DNA from: Vitis vinifera | Lineage: Eukaryota > Streptophyta > Magnoliopsida > Vitales > Vitaceae | Assembly: GCF_030704535.1 (NCBI RefSeq) | Contig: NC_081813.1 | Coordinates: 2,202,501-2,266,500 of the forward strand | Length of the DNA: 64,000 bases | Reading direction: 5' to 3' | Part shown: one piece after another, positions 13,201-23,466 of the stretch | Numbering within the stretch: position 1 is the first letter of the stretch | Layout of the letters: the number at the start of each line of letters is the position of its first letter | Program-made: the position numbers and the translations under genes | Notes under the pieces: model-generated | The model's database searches: none | Seen by the model: only the letters and a program-made list of their open reading frames with translations | Told to the model about the DNA's origin: nothing

Positions 13201-16200
13201 ATACAGCTGCAATTCTTTTCAATGTAAGACTAAATATACTAAACTGCACGTGCACATGCATACCGAAACTTTGACTGAATATGCCATTGCAGGACTGTGT
13301 CATGGCTGCTCTACGGCACAAAACTGTCATGCTAGTGACTCATCAAGTGGAGTTTCTTTCTCAAGTTGAAAAAATCCTGGTGACAAGGCTTAGTTTGAAA
13401 TTTGATGAATATTTTCTCATGTATCCAGTTTCCAATTATGTCAACAAATTATTTTCTTTTTGCATTTCTAGGTTCTGGAAGGTGGACGAATAACTCAATC
13501 AGGAAGCTATGAGGAGCTCTTGACAACTGGGACAGCATTTGAACAGCTTGTAAATGCTCATAAGAATGCAATAACAGTATTGGATCTTTCAAATAATGAA
13601 GGAGAAGAAACTCAAAAATTGGATCATATTCTACCAGAGGTGTCTCATGGATCTTGCCCCACTAAAGAAAGGAGCGAAGGGGAGATTTCCATGAAGGGTC
13701 TACGTGGAGGGCAGCTCACTGAAGAAGAAGGAATGGAGATTGGCGATGTTGGGTGGAAGGCATTCTGGGATTATCTCCTTGTCTCAAAGGGAGCACTACT
13801 GATGTTCTCAGGCATGATAGCTCAGTGTGGTTTTGTTGCCCTTCAGGCTGCTTCAACCTATTGGCTAGCACTAGGCATTGAAATTCCCAAGATCAGCAAT
13901 GGCATGCTAATTGGAGTTTATGCTGGAATTTCAACCCTAAGTGCCGTCTTTGTATACCTGAGGTCTTTCCTTATAGCTCGTCTAGGATTAAAAGCTTCTA
14001 AGGCCTTCTTTGCAGGTTTTACCAGTTCAATTTTCAATGCTCCAATGCACTTCTTTGACTCTACTCCAGTTGGGCGAATCTTGACTCGAGTAAGATCATC
14101 TTCTTTCTTTCTGGAAAATGTTAGAAAACCATGCTTTTCTATTAGTGCCCCCTTAAATGCATTATATCATCAGCTCTAGTTACTCCTCAAGAACGTTTGA
14201 TTTATATTCCTATCTTGCAGGCTTCCTCAGATTTGACTGTTTTGGATTCAAATATACCCTTCTCCATTATCTTTGTACTGTCAGCTGGTATTGATATTCT
14301 AACAACCATTGGAATTATGGCCTCAGTCACATGGCCAGTTCTCATTGTTGCCATTTTTGCTATGGTAGCTGCAAAATATGTTCAGGTAGATAATGATTTC
14401 TTACTTTACATTCCTTGGTCTCTCTTCTTCTTCTTCACTAATACAAAGCAAAAGTCCGATTACATTGTTTTCCTTTTGACTAAAAGGGGTATTATTTAGC
14501 CTCTGCAAGGGAGCTAATAAGGATCAATGGTACAACAAAAGCTCCTGTAATGAATTATGCAGCCGAGTCATCCCTTGGAGTGGTCACTATAAGAGCTTTT
14601 AACATGGTGGACAGATTCTTCCAAAACTACCTAAAGCTCATAGACACGGATGCAAAGCTATTTTTCTATTCTAATGCAGCTATGGAATGGCTAGTTTTAA
14701 GAATAGAAGCACTTCAGAATCTAACTCTTGTCACTGCTGCTCTTCTTCTTGTTCTACTTCCCAAGGGTTATGTTGCCCCAGGTATATGCAGTTGCTTACA
14801 ACAGTCCTTTCCTTTGTGCTTTTGGATTTTCAGTGTTAAATGGTTGCCTTTTTCTTTCTTTTTCTTTTTTTACAGGGCTTGTGGGGCTATCTCTTTCTTA
14901 TGCTCTGGCACTGACAGGCACCCAAGTGATGCTGTCTCGATGGTATTGTAACTTGTCGAATTATATGGTTTCAGTTGAACGGATCAAACAGTTCATGCAC
15001 ATACCATCTGAGCCTCCTGCAATTGTGGATGGAAAGCGACCACCATCTTCATGGCCTTCCAAGGGTAGGATAGAGTTACAAAATCTCAAGGTAAGGAAGC
15101 TATTAATCAAGTTCATCTCTTAAATGATGTGTCTCATAGCAACCTCTTGAAAGAATGCTCTGGTGACAATACTTAAAAGCCGACGATTCTGTCTTCTGGT
15201 TGGTTTCAGATAAAATACCGCCCAAATTCTCCACTGGTTCTGAAGGGTATCACTTGCATATTCAAAGAAGGGACTAGAGTAGGGGTCGTTGGAAGGACTG
15301 GAAGCGGCAAAACTACACTGATAAGTGCTCTATTCCGACTAGTAGAGCCTGAAAGCGGGACAATCCTGGTAGATGGACTTGACATTTGTTCTATAGGTCT
15401 GAAGGATTTGAGAATGAAGCTCAGCATCATCCCTCAAGAGCCAACTCTTTTCAAGGGTAGCATTCGAACTAACTTGGATCCTCTAGGCCTCTACTCTGAG
15501 AATGAAATATGGAAGGTGAGCCCTCTCCTTTCCAGTCATGATCTCAGTTTCTGATTTAAGCCAATGACGATAAATTAATCACATTATCTTATTTGGTTCT
15601 TTGTTGCAGGCTCTAGAGAAGTGCCAGCTTAAGGCCACAATCAGCAGTCTTCCAAACTTGCTAGACTCATCTGGTGAGTTCAATTCAGTAAAAAAAATAC
15701 CTCAAAAAACTAAAGATTGACAATCCCTCATACTTTATACTATCTTTTAAAGTTTGTGCTTGGATCAAACAGTGAGCGATGAAGGTGAGAACTGGAGTGC
15801 TGGGCAACGCCAGCTCTTCTGCCTTGGACGAGTTCTACTCAAGAGAAACAGAATCCTTGTTCTAGATGAAGCCACTGCATCCATAGACTCTGCCACTGAT
15901 GCAATTCTGCAGAGAATTATCAGGCAGGAATTCTCAAACTGTACAGTGATTACAGTAGCTCACAGAGTTCCAACAGTCATGGACAGTGACATGGTCATGG
16001 TCCTCTCTTATGGTATGAAATTATTCCACTCCGCAGATTTGGGGTACTGGGTTTTGTTGATATTGAGCCAGCTTTCATAAACACTGGTTGGTTTGATTTT
16101 GTAGGGAAGCTTGTGGAGTATGATAAGCCTTCAAATCTTATGGACACCAACTCCTCTTTTTCAAAGCTTGTAGGTGAGTACTGGTCCAGCAGTAGGAGGA

Positions 16201-16208
16201 ACTCCTAA
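10202..16208 (+). CDS. ABC transporter C family (MRP), ABCC8-like, copy 1
   Basis: Full-size ABCC transporter of 1462 residues. The family pumps organic anions and glutathione conjugates across vacuolar or plasma membranes using ATP; the substrate here is unknown. Exons: 10202-10226, 10872-12820, 12903-13223, 13293-13379, 13472-14089, 14221-14385, 14487-14781, 14876-15090, 15210-15515, 15610-15673, 15773-16012, 16105-16208, all GT-AG. The start is the ATG of a 25-base first exon shared with copies 2 and 3. An N-terminal TMD0 shows five hydrophobic helices (about residues 34-51, 68-90, 99-119, 126-148, 156-176), then TMD1 and NBD1: Walker A GPVGAGKS 635-642, signature LNMSGGQ 723-729, Walker B ending LLDD near 750. 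TMD2 and NBD2 follow: GRTGSGKT 1253-1260, SAGQ 1357-1360, LVLDEA with Glu1381. NBD1 has Asp in place of the catalytic Glu, as usual in ABCC. The protein stops earlier than its paralogues (after SRRNS). Confidence 0.93.
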
Positions 16209-16789
16209 TTGAGACCTGAAATTGAAACTATTTTTTCAATGATCTTTTGTTTTCTTCAACAAACATGAACTGTTTGTTATATCAAGCCTAATGACTAGTG
16301 AATAGAATTGTTTCTAACATGAATGGTTAACAATTTTTTTTTCTTTTCTTGATGCTTTCCCAAAACCAAACATATCATTCAACTAAAATCACTTCCAAAC
16401 ACACCCTAAAAATAATCCCAACTGCTGTACACCCACATGGTAAATTAATCATTCCGAAGAGGCCAAGGTGATAGCCGCCCACCATCATTGAAACCCATAA
16501 GAATTACCCACCATTAGTTCTTGTCTTCCATATGAACCACTGGCTAATAACGTTCAATCATGGGGTCATTGTCAATGTGTAATAAATACACCAAAAATGC
16601 ATCCACAAAACTCCAAATAATTCATCCTTTTATTCTCCTCAACTTTGTCTTCTTCTATATCCAACCATGAACTTCATTATTCAAGACAATGAACCAGAAA
16701 ACACCATTCGACCATCTCTTTTGTTGCAGTCAATTGAAGCGGTCTCAGAGGCATAAAGGATTTGCCCTCTACACCAATAGCTGCATGAA
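16209..16789. other. 3' flank of ABCC copy 1
   Basis: Probable 3' UTR followed by intergenic DNA up to the target duplication of the next solo LTR. No further gene is seen. The short minus-strand open frame near 16,677-16,877 overlaps the LTR border and has no recognisable product. Confidence 0.5.
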
Positions 16790-16794
16790 ATAAT

Positions 16795-17370
16795 TGTTGG
16801 AATTTATATAGAGGTGAATGAAAATTAGGACACATTTTTTTTCTCTTGGAAGATGTGTTGTTTCTTAATAGACACAACTTGTTTTAAATGTTGTCTCTAG
16901 CTTTTTTAAAGACATGATCTCTTTCAAAAGATGTGTTTGGTGTCTTAAGACAACCCTTTAATGGATATGTCTAGTGTTTTAAAGGCACATCCCTTCTAAC
17001 AGATAACAGTTATCAACAAAATCTATAAATAAGAGTTCCCTTTATCTTTTCTGATTCACTCTCTCTTTCATTCATTCTTTCCACTGTTTCTCCTTTTTAG
17101 TCTCTTAAACTTTCATTTTTAGCTTCGGGTTTAATCTTTTTTTTTTCTTACTAAGTTTTTTGGTATTCAAGAGAGTACAAATCATCAAATGATTTATTGT
17201 TTCTTATGATTTGGAGTGCTTCTATCATAAGAAAGTGATCATTATATCGTGGGAGACAATTACTTGTACTGTAAGCACTTGAGTAGGGTGAAATTTGTCT
17301 TAAGGACATAAAGCCAAATTTTAACCTCAATCAACTCCAAAAATCCATCTAGTCAATAGTTGGGAAAACA
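16795..17370 (+). mobile_element. Solo copia LTR with intact target-site duplication
   Basis: Begins TGTTGGAATTTATATAG and ends GGGAAAACA, flanked by identical five-base direct repeats ATAAT (16,790-16,794 and 17,371-17,375). A TATA-like 'ctataaataagag' lies near 17,023. The downstream run with 'atcgtgggagacaattac' and 'gtaagcacttgag' is characteristic of the R/U5 part of plant Ty1/copia LTRs. There is no internal coding sequence. Length is 576 bp. It is a different family from the solo LTR at 1,212. Confidence 0.85.
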
Positions 17371-19102
17371 ATAATTTGTATAAATGAATTATCTAAACCC
17401 TCATTTGTCAACTTGTTTAGAAGTGATTATAGGAAACGTTTTAATTTTTTTAGCACTTAAAAACAACTCTTTTGATGAAAAATTTCAAGTGCTATAAATA
17501 TTAGAAATGATTCTTATATATGAAGATGCACACTTTTGATAACCATATATCATTAAGTAAAATTTAGAGTTCGTTTGAAAGTGATTTTGAAAATACTAAT
17601 TTTTTTTAATTATCAAAATTAGATATTTGACGAATTTTTACTATCTTTTATCTTTCAACAATTGAAAATGTATAAATTTAAATTATTTTTTTCTTTTTTT
17701 TCTTTGCACTTTATTATTATTACATAAATTTAAAAAAAAAAAATCATAAGTGTCACTACTTTAATCTTAATGCACAAAATTACAAAAAAAAAAAAAGAAA
17801 TCCTAAGTATTACTTTGGTCTTAATACACAAAAGTACAAAAACAAAATCCTACACCATACAATCCTCCTAACAAAATACTTATTCATACAAGACATATTT
17901 TGACCTCTTTGTAACCTTCAATTACATCAAGAATCTAATGATTCAAAAAAATTCTATTCTTATGTCAAGTCAAATGACTCTTTTTCGACAATTGTCTTTT
18001 GGACCTGGCCCAAAAATTAAGATTTTACCAATAAAAGTTGCATAATTGATAAGGAGGAAACAAAATATGAAGATACCAATATACCATTCAAAACGATTTT
18101 TTATCATAATAATTGAGAAACTTATTGATCTTAAAATTTTTTTAATAATTATTCTGAAAATTTATTATTTTTAGAAAACTAATTTTTTTAAAAATATATT
18201 ATAAAAATATATCATTTAAAAAAAATAAATTTGACATATTTTTAGTTATTTTTTATATACACAATTTTAAAAATATATATTTTCCAAGATGTTTGATTTT
18301 TAAATAATAATAATTTATTTTTATTTTTATGGAAAATTGTGTATTTTTTTACAAATTACTAAATTATATTAAATTTTATTGAGGTTTGTAAAATGAATAA
18401 AATTTAAATTAATATTTTTCTATTTTTTTATAGTCAATAAATGTTATTTTTAAAAAAATAAAAAATTAATATTCTTCTTCTCAATTTTCACACTTCTTCT
18501 AGGTCTTGGACTTAAATAGTAAACTTATATGGATTAAAACTTAATTTTTGAATTCAATTAGGCACCAAATGACCTTTCAACGACAGTTTTTCTGTACTTT
18601 TTTAATCAATCCAACGACATACAATTTGTTCTCTTTGTCGCTCAATGGGATCACATCTCCCAATGCTCTTTTTTTTTAATTCTTTTTTTCAAAGAAATGG
18701 ATAGGACATTTTTTTTTTGCCGAGTTTTGGCCCATTGTATTACAAATAAAATTGATTTGGCATAAATATAAATTCTGAATTGAATTTAAAATGACTGTGA
18801 GTATTTAAAAATTCGATCGGGTTTGGGACTGATTTTGATATTACCTCACCTTCATTATATGTATAATTATATACATAATAATTTAATTTATTTTTTTATT
18901 CCTTTTTTTTAATACATATAAAATAAACATTATTTTTCTTTTTTATAAAAATAAAGATTAAGTAAGGTAAAGGAAAAAAGAAATGATATATGAATAAATA
19001 ATATAAGATAATTTTTTCTCAAATGATATATATTTTGATTGGATATAGTTTTAATACCATGGTAAGAAAATTGTACAACCATACAATCCTTACTTACCTT
19101 CC

Positions 19103-19392
19103 TTATGTTTGGTTTAAAAAAATATTAGAAAAAAAAAAGAATGAAAATAATTTTCTTTTATTTGATTTAATATTAAAAAAATTAAATATAATTAATATAT
19201 ATATTTAAAAAATTATTTAATCTTCATATAAAATAGTTAAAATAATTTAAATGAGTTTAAAATCACGTATAAAAATAATTAAATATCTTTAAATTTATTT
19301 AATTTAATTTATTTTTTTTCCTTTTTTCTTTCAACCCACTTTTACTTCCTCCCATTTTTCCTTCAATTTTCCAAAAAGCAAACATGCCCTTA
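19103..19392. repeat. MITE-like AT-rich repeat
   Basis: Starts 'ttatgtttggttt' and ends 'aaaagcaaacatgccctt', with the same end motif and AT-rich body as the repeats at 6,190 and 49,112. Non-coding; borders approximate. Confidence 0.35.
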
Positions 19393-20063
19393 AAAGGAGA
19401 GTCGTGTTTAACTCCAACTCAAATAGGGTATTAACACATTAAAAACAATTGAGTAAGTCAAATACTAGCAAATGTGTTGTTTAATTTTATTTTAAACAAA
19501 AAATATTATTAAAAAACAATTTTTTTCAAACATGAATACAAAAATAAGCACTTTTGACTACTTATTTAATTTTCACACATCGAATCCATGAATTCAATTT
19601 TTATATTGAGATCATTTTTAAAAATGAATTCATTTTGTTTATGCTAAAATCATTTTTTCCAAAGATAAGTTTCATATTAAATCATAAAATGCATCGTTTA
19701 TAACTATTTTCAAGGAAATAGGTTTTTTTTTTTTTTTTTTTTTTTTGAAGAAAAATATAAATAAAAATTATTGTACCATGCAAAAAAACCTGTGTTGTTT
19801 TCTTGTGATGGCCCACTATTGTGACCTTATATAGTTGCCTGGATCATGTGCGTATGGCTCTCTAGGCTCAATGACACGTTTTCTGAGAATGAGGAAGTTG
19901 TTGTGTCGTCTTCAAATTTTGCACTTTTTTTCTTTCCTTCTGCTCTTACATTATTGCAATACCAACAACATTTTCGTGGGACCAATGAAAACAACATCCA
20001 CTTCCCCTCCATGTATTTAAGACAAAAAAAAAAAAAAAAATAGTGATAAGAGCCGTATGCAAC

Positions 20064-20096
20064 CTGGCACGCCACCGTTTCGAGCAGGCGTGCTAG
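20064..20096. other. GC-rich inverted repeat (hairpin)
   Basis: CTGGCACGCC at 20,064-20,073 pairs with GGCGTGCTAG at 20,087-20,096: ten pairs with one G-T, around a 13-base loop. It stands out in very AT-rich surroundings. No neighbouring gene suggests a role, and chance or a decayed repeat is possible. Confidence 0.5.
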
Positions 20097-20665
20097 AATT
20101 TGAAAAAGATTAAGAGTATGTTTGACGTTAATTTTATTAAAATAATACTTTTATTATAACACGTTGTATAATAAAAGAAACAGATTTTGGAAGAAACATC
20201 GATGGATGATTCTCTAATCTTTTAAAAATTTATAAAGCATCTCATTTTTATACAAAATCGCTTTCAACGCTTCTCAAAATCACTCAAATGAACGTTAAGA
20301 TATAAAAAAATGAAACTTGGACGTAAAATAATAAAGGAATAAAAAATTGAGACTTTGATATAAAACATTGATATAAAGTAAAAAGTTTTTGAGTACGTAA
20401 CGATGTGTAAGATTTAATTTATTTTAATGACTAAGATATGATTTGAGAAACTAACGATAAATCACATACTTTATACTTTGATCATATTTTGAATCAGATT
20501 GAAAGAAGACATGTCATGTGATGTTGAAAGAAGACATGTTTTTTTCCCGTGATGATGTTTGAAAGAATCCAAAGAATTAAAAACGTCTATCCACAAGTAA
20601 TAAACATGCTATAGAAAATATTAGGTTAAAAAAAACAATTCAAACACGCAATAATATGATATAGG

Positions 20666-21181
20666 AAATATTGAGTCAGTGTGGAAAAGGATAACCTCCA
20701 AGATAATTATAATTAAAAATAATAATTCAAAAATCACAAAAATGGTGCAATTAAAATTTATTTAAAGCCATAGGGGTGATCCAGTAATAAAACATAATAT
20801 AATATCTTCTTATGTACTACAGAGGAGTACAATCGAAATATTGAGTCAATGTGGAAAAGGATAAGTTCCAAGATAATTATAATTACAAATAATATTTCAA
20901 AAATCACAAAAATGGTGCAAGTAAAATTTATTTAAAGCCTTAGGGGTGATCCAGTAATAAAACATAATATAATATCTTCTTATGTACTACAGAGGAGTAG
21001 TATAATCGAAATATTGAGTCAATGTGGAAAAGGATAAGTTCCAAGATAATTATAATTAAAAATAATATTTCAAAAATCACAAAAATAGTGTGAGTGAAAT
21101 TTATTTAAAGCCTTAGGATGATCTAGTAATAAAACATAATATAATATCTTCTTATGTACTACAGAGGAGTACAATCGATTT
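20666..21181. repeat. Tandem triplication, unit about 170 bp
   Basis: Three nearly identical head-to-tail copies start at about 20,666, 20,836 and 21,009. Each begins 'aaatattgagtca', contains 'taggggtgatccagtaataa' (shortened in the third copy) and ends 'gtactacagaggagta'. The unit has no open frame. Differences between copies are few, so the expansion looks fairly recent. Confidence 0.9.
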
Positions 21182-22680
21182 ATCAAATAACATGCACTTA
21201 GGATGATCCCTCGATAAAATTTTGGGACCTTCATATGAAACATAATAGATGAGCAATAACAATGATTTTTCCTTATGGCAACTCCATTCCATTGCGATGT
21301 ATAAACTCATATAAATTGATAGACAATTCCATTTTCAATACTAGAAGAAGAACAAGAAGGATCATTATATTTCAGGATATTACCAAATTGAAGAATACTA
21401 ATTGAAATGCCTAATGACATTTATTTCTTGATAAAAAAAAGTTTAAATATAAAAAGCTTTTAAGACATTTATTTAATCAAAAATTTCCAAGTGACTCAGA
21501 GAACAAAAAAAAAAAAAAAAACTAAATGTAGATCAATGTGTTGAAGATGAGCATAAACATTATTGAGAGATTATAACTTCTCATAAACAAGTATACCATG
21601 TTTGACCTTAACATATCCAAAATCGTGGCTAGAAAGAAATTTAGTAACCTTCATACACTTGATTAATCTTGATTTTTTTTTTTTTTTGAGAGTATGTGTT
21701 GTGTTTTGCAATTTCTAAAAACATGAAGCTACTAATATAAGGTATCATAGTGTTCCACAACTATGTTATTACCATTTATCAAAACTTTTAGATTCTCGAG
21801 GAGAAAGATTTTATAGGAAATGTTTTAGTTTTCCTTTTGTCCCAATATACACCGTTACGACTTTAGCACATAATAAATTATTAGGTCCCTTTAACTTTAC
21901 TGAAATAATCAAAATATCAATACTAATTCCAAATTTATGATCGTTACTAGATGTCTTCCTTGCCTTTAAAATAAGGACTATTTCACTTAAAATTGAAACA
22001 AATGGATGTTAGGAAGCCTTTTAGTACTAATATAAACTCGCACTATATTTGCATCACAAAATAAAACCAATCACATAAGTATTAATATCGGAGATCACTA
22101 TAGTAAAATCATTGTTAGTACAATATTATAACAAAATCACTATTTGTACTAAAAAAATATTTTTTCAAAGCAAATTTATCTTCTAAAGAACAATTTCTAA
22201 ACAGGGTTTGAACCTTTTTCAAGAAGAAATTAGTTAAAGGGTTCTAATGAACAGGACTTGGGAAAGATAAGTATCATATATAGAGATGTTTGTGCTTAAG
22301 AATAATAAAATCCCCATATTTGGAAAACAACCTTTACTTCGATATTTTATTTTATATATATATATATTTTCTTTTGAAAGTGTTTGGATGTGAAATGGAA
22401 ATAAAAAAAATTAAGGAGGGGTATTTTTATCTGAGAGAAGTTATATATAGTAGTCACAAAAGGCAGGTCATTCTTTATATAAATATTGCCAGCTTCAACC
22501 GTATGACATTAGTAGTACATAATTTTCCATAATGGGTGGACCTGTGATGCAAAAGTAGCCAGACAATCAAAGAGAACCCAGAAACCAAAGTAGAAAATAA
22601 TGCCAGGAAAAAGAAGCAAAGGCTGGTGTGTGACAGAGATTAGTGGGACCTTCATCATTCGATTAGCTGCCTTTGAGCTC
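21182..22680. other. Gene-free AT-rich intergenic region
   Basis: No supported gene. A 19-base poly-A tract lies at about 21,508-21,526, and the rest is AT-rich DNA with short unrelated open frames. From about 22,600 the sequence begins to resemble the 5' flank of the ABCC genes. Confidence 0.5.
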
Positions 22681-23160
22681 CTCCATATCCATGTACATGT
22701 CACTCAGTTTCCTCCACACCCAAGCTCACCTATTCTTCAATATTGGCTTCCTTGGATAGCTCATTGGGTAAATCCCTTTTCACCTCTCTAGGTGTTTGAT
22801 TTTTTTTTTCCTTTTTTGTTAATGATTGTTCACCCATTTGTGGACCCTGAATGGCTTCATGCATCTTCTTCTTCTTCTTCTTCTTTGATGACTGGTTCAA
22901 TTTGTTTGTTGCTACTTTGTGGGTATTTGTTTAGTGGGTCTTTGAGCATTTAGTGAGTGTTAATGTACAATGGACAAGAACTACAGAACACCATTCATGG
23001 GCATTCTCTGGGTTGCTTTCTTTTTGGCATTTTGTTTTCTCTCATGTCTTTGTATATATGTTTGTATATTCCATTTTGCTACCTGTTTTCTTCCAATTTT
23101 TTTTAGACACTTTTTTGGAAGTGTTATGTTTGTGATTTGTTTACATTTGGAAGTATAGTT
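22681..23160 (+). pseudogene. Duplicated ABCC first-exon and intron-1 module, start codon lost
   Basis: Between about 22,681 and 23,160 the leader, first exon and start of intron 1 of the ABCC genes are present in an extra copy. The exon equivalent is 22,743-22,767; it keeps the 25-base length and a good donor (gtaaat), but its first codon is TTG where copies 1 and 3 have ATG. No in-frame ATG lies just upstream. The intron part carries the block 'aatgtacaatggacaag', as in the other copies. A second, working version follows at 23,467. It may be the stump of a lost fourth gene, or an alternative untranslated first exon of copy 2. Confidence 0.7.
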
Positions 23161-23466
23161 TGATTATTTATTTTTTATTGTTAACTCTTTTTTTTTTTAA
23201 TTTTAAAAGGAGTATAAAAGAATAAATGCATGTGATGAGATAGCATAGCGTGTGGACAAAGCAGTACCATAAAATTTGAATTCTATGGAGAAGCAGCCAT
23301 GAGATGAAACTGGACCCACAAGTCCAAAGTGAAAAAAAATGACCTCCAGTGGCCTCATTCATGACTGCTGAGGTAGAACTGAAGTGGACTTAGTGCTTCT
23401 GAACTCTTACATATACTTATATGCTGCTCAGTTTCCTCCACAAGTAAGCTGAGATATCCTCCATCA

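Larger units (their letters stand above)
17376..20665. other. Gene-free AT-rich intergenic region
   Basis: No supported gene on either strand. It contains a MITE-like repeat (19,103-19,392), a poly-T tract near 19,723-19,746, and a GC-rich hairpin at 20,064-20,096. Short open frames at 19,827-20,075 on both strands lie in a less AT-rich patch but have no recognisable domains. Confidence 0.6.

Noticed and set aside
13281..13493. Separate short open frames within the ABCC genes, as independent small genes or evidence of frameshifts
   Set aside because: They are exons running into introns. All join by GT-AG splicing into one continuous frame in each of the three copies.
22953..23158. Hydrophobic 60-codon frames in intron 1 as small membrane proteins
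   Set aside because: They lie in a duplicated intron, differ in reading frame between copies, and contain stops at different places.
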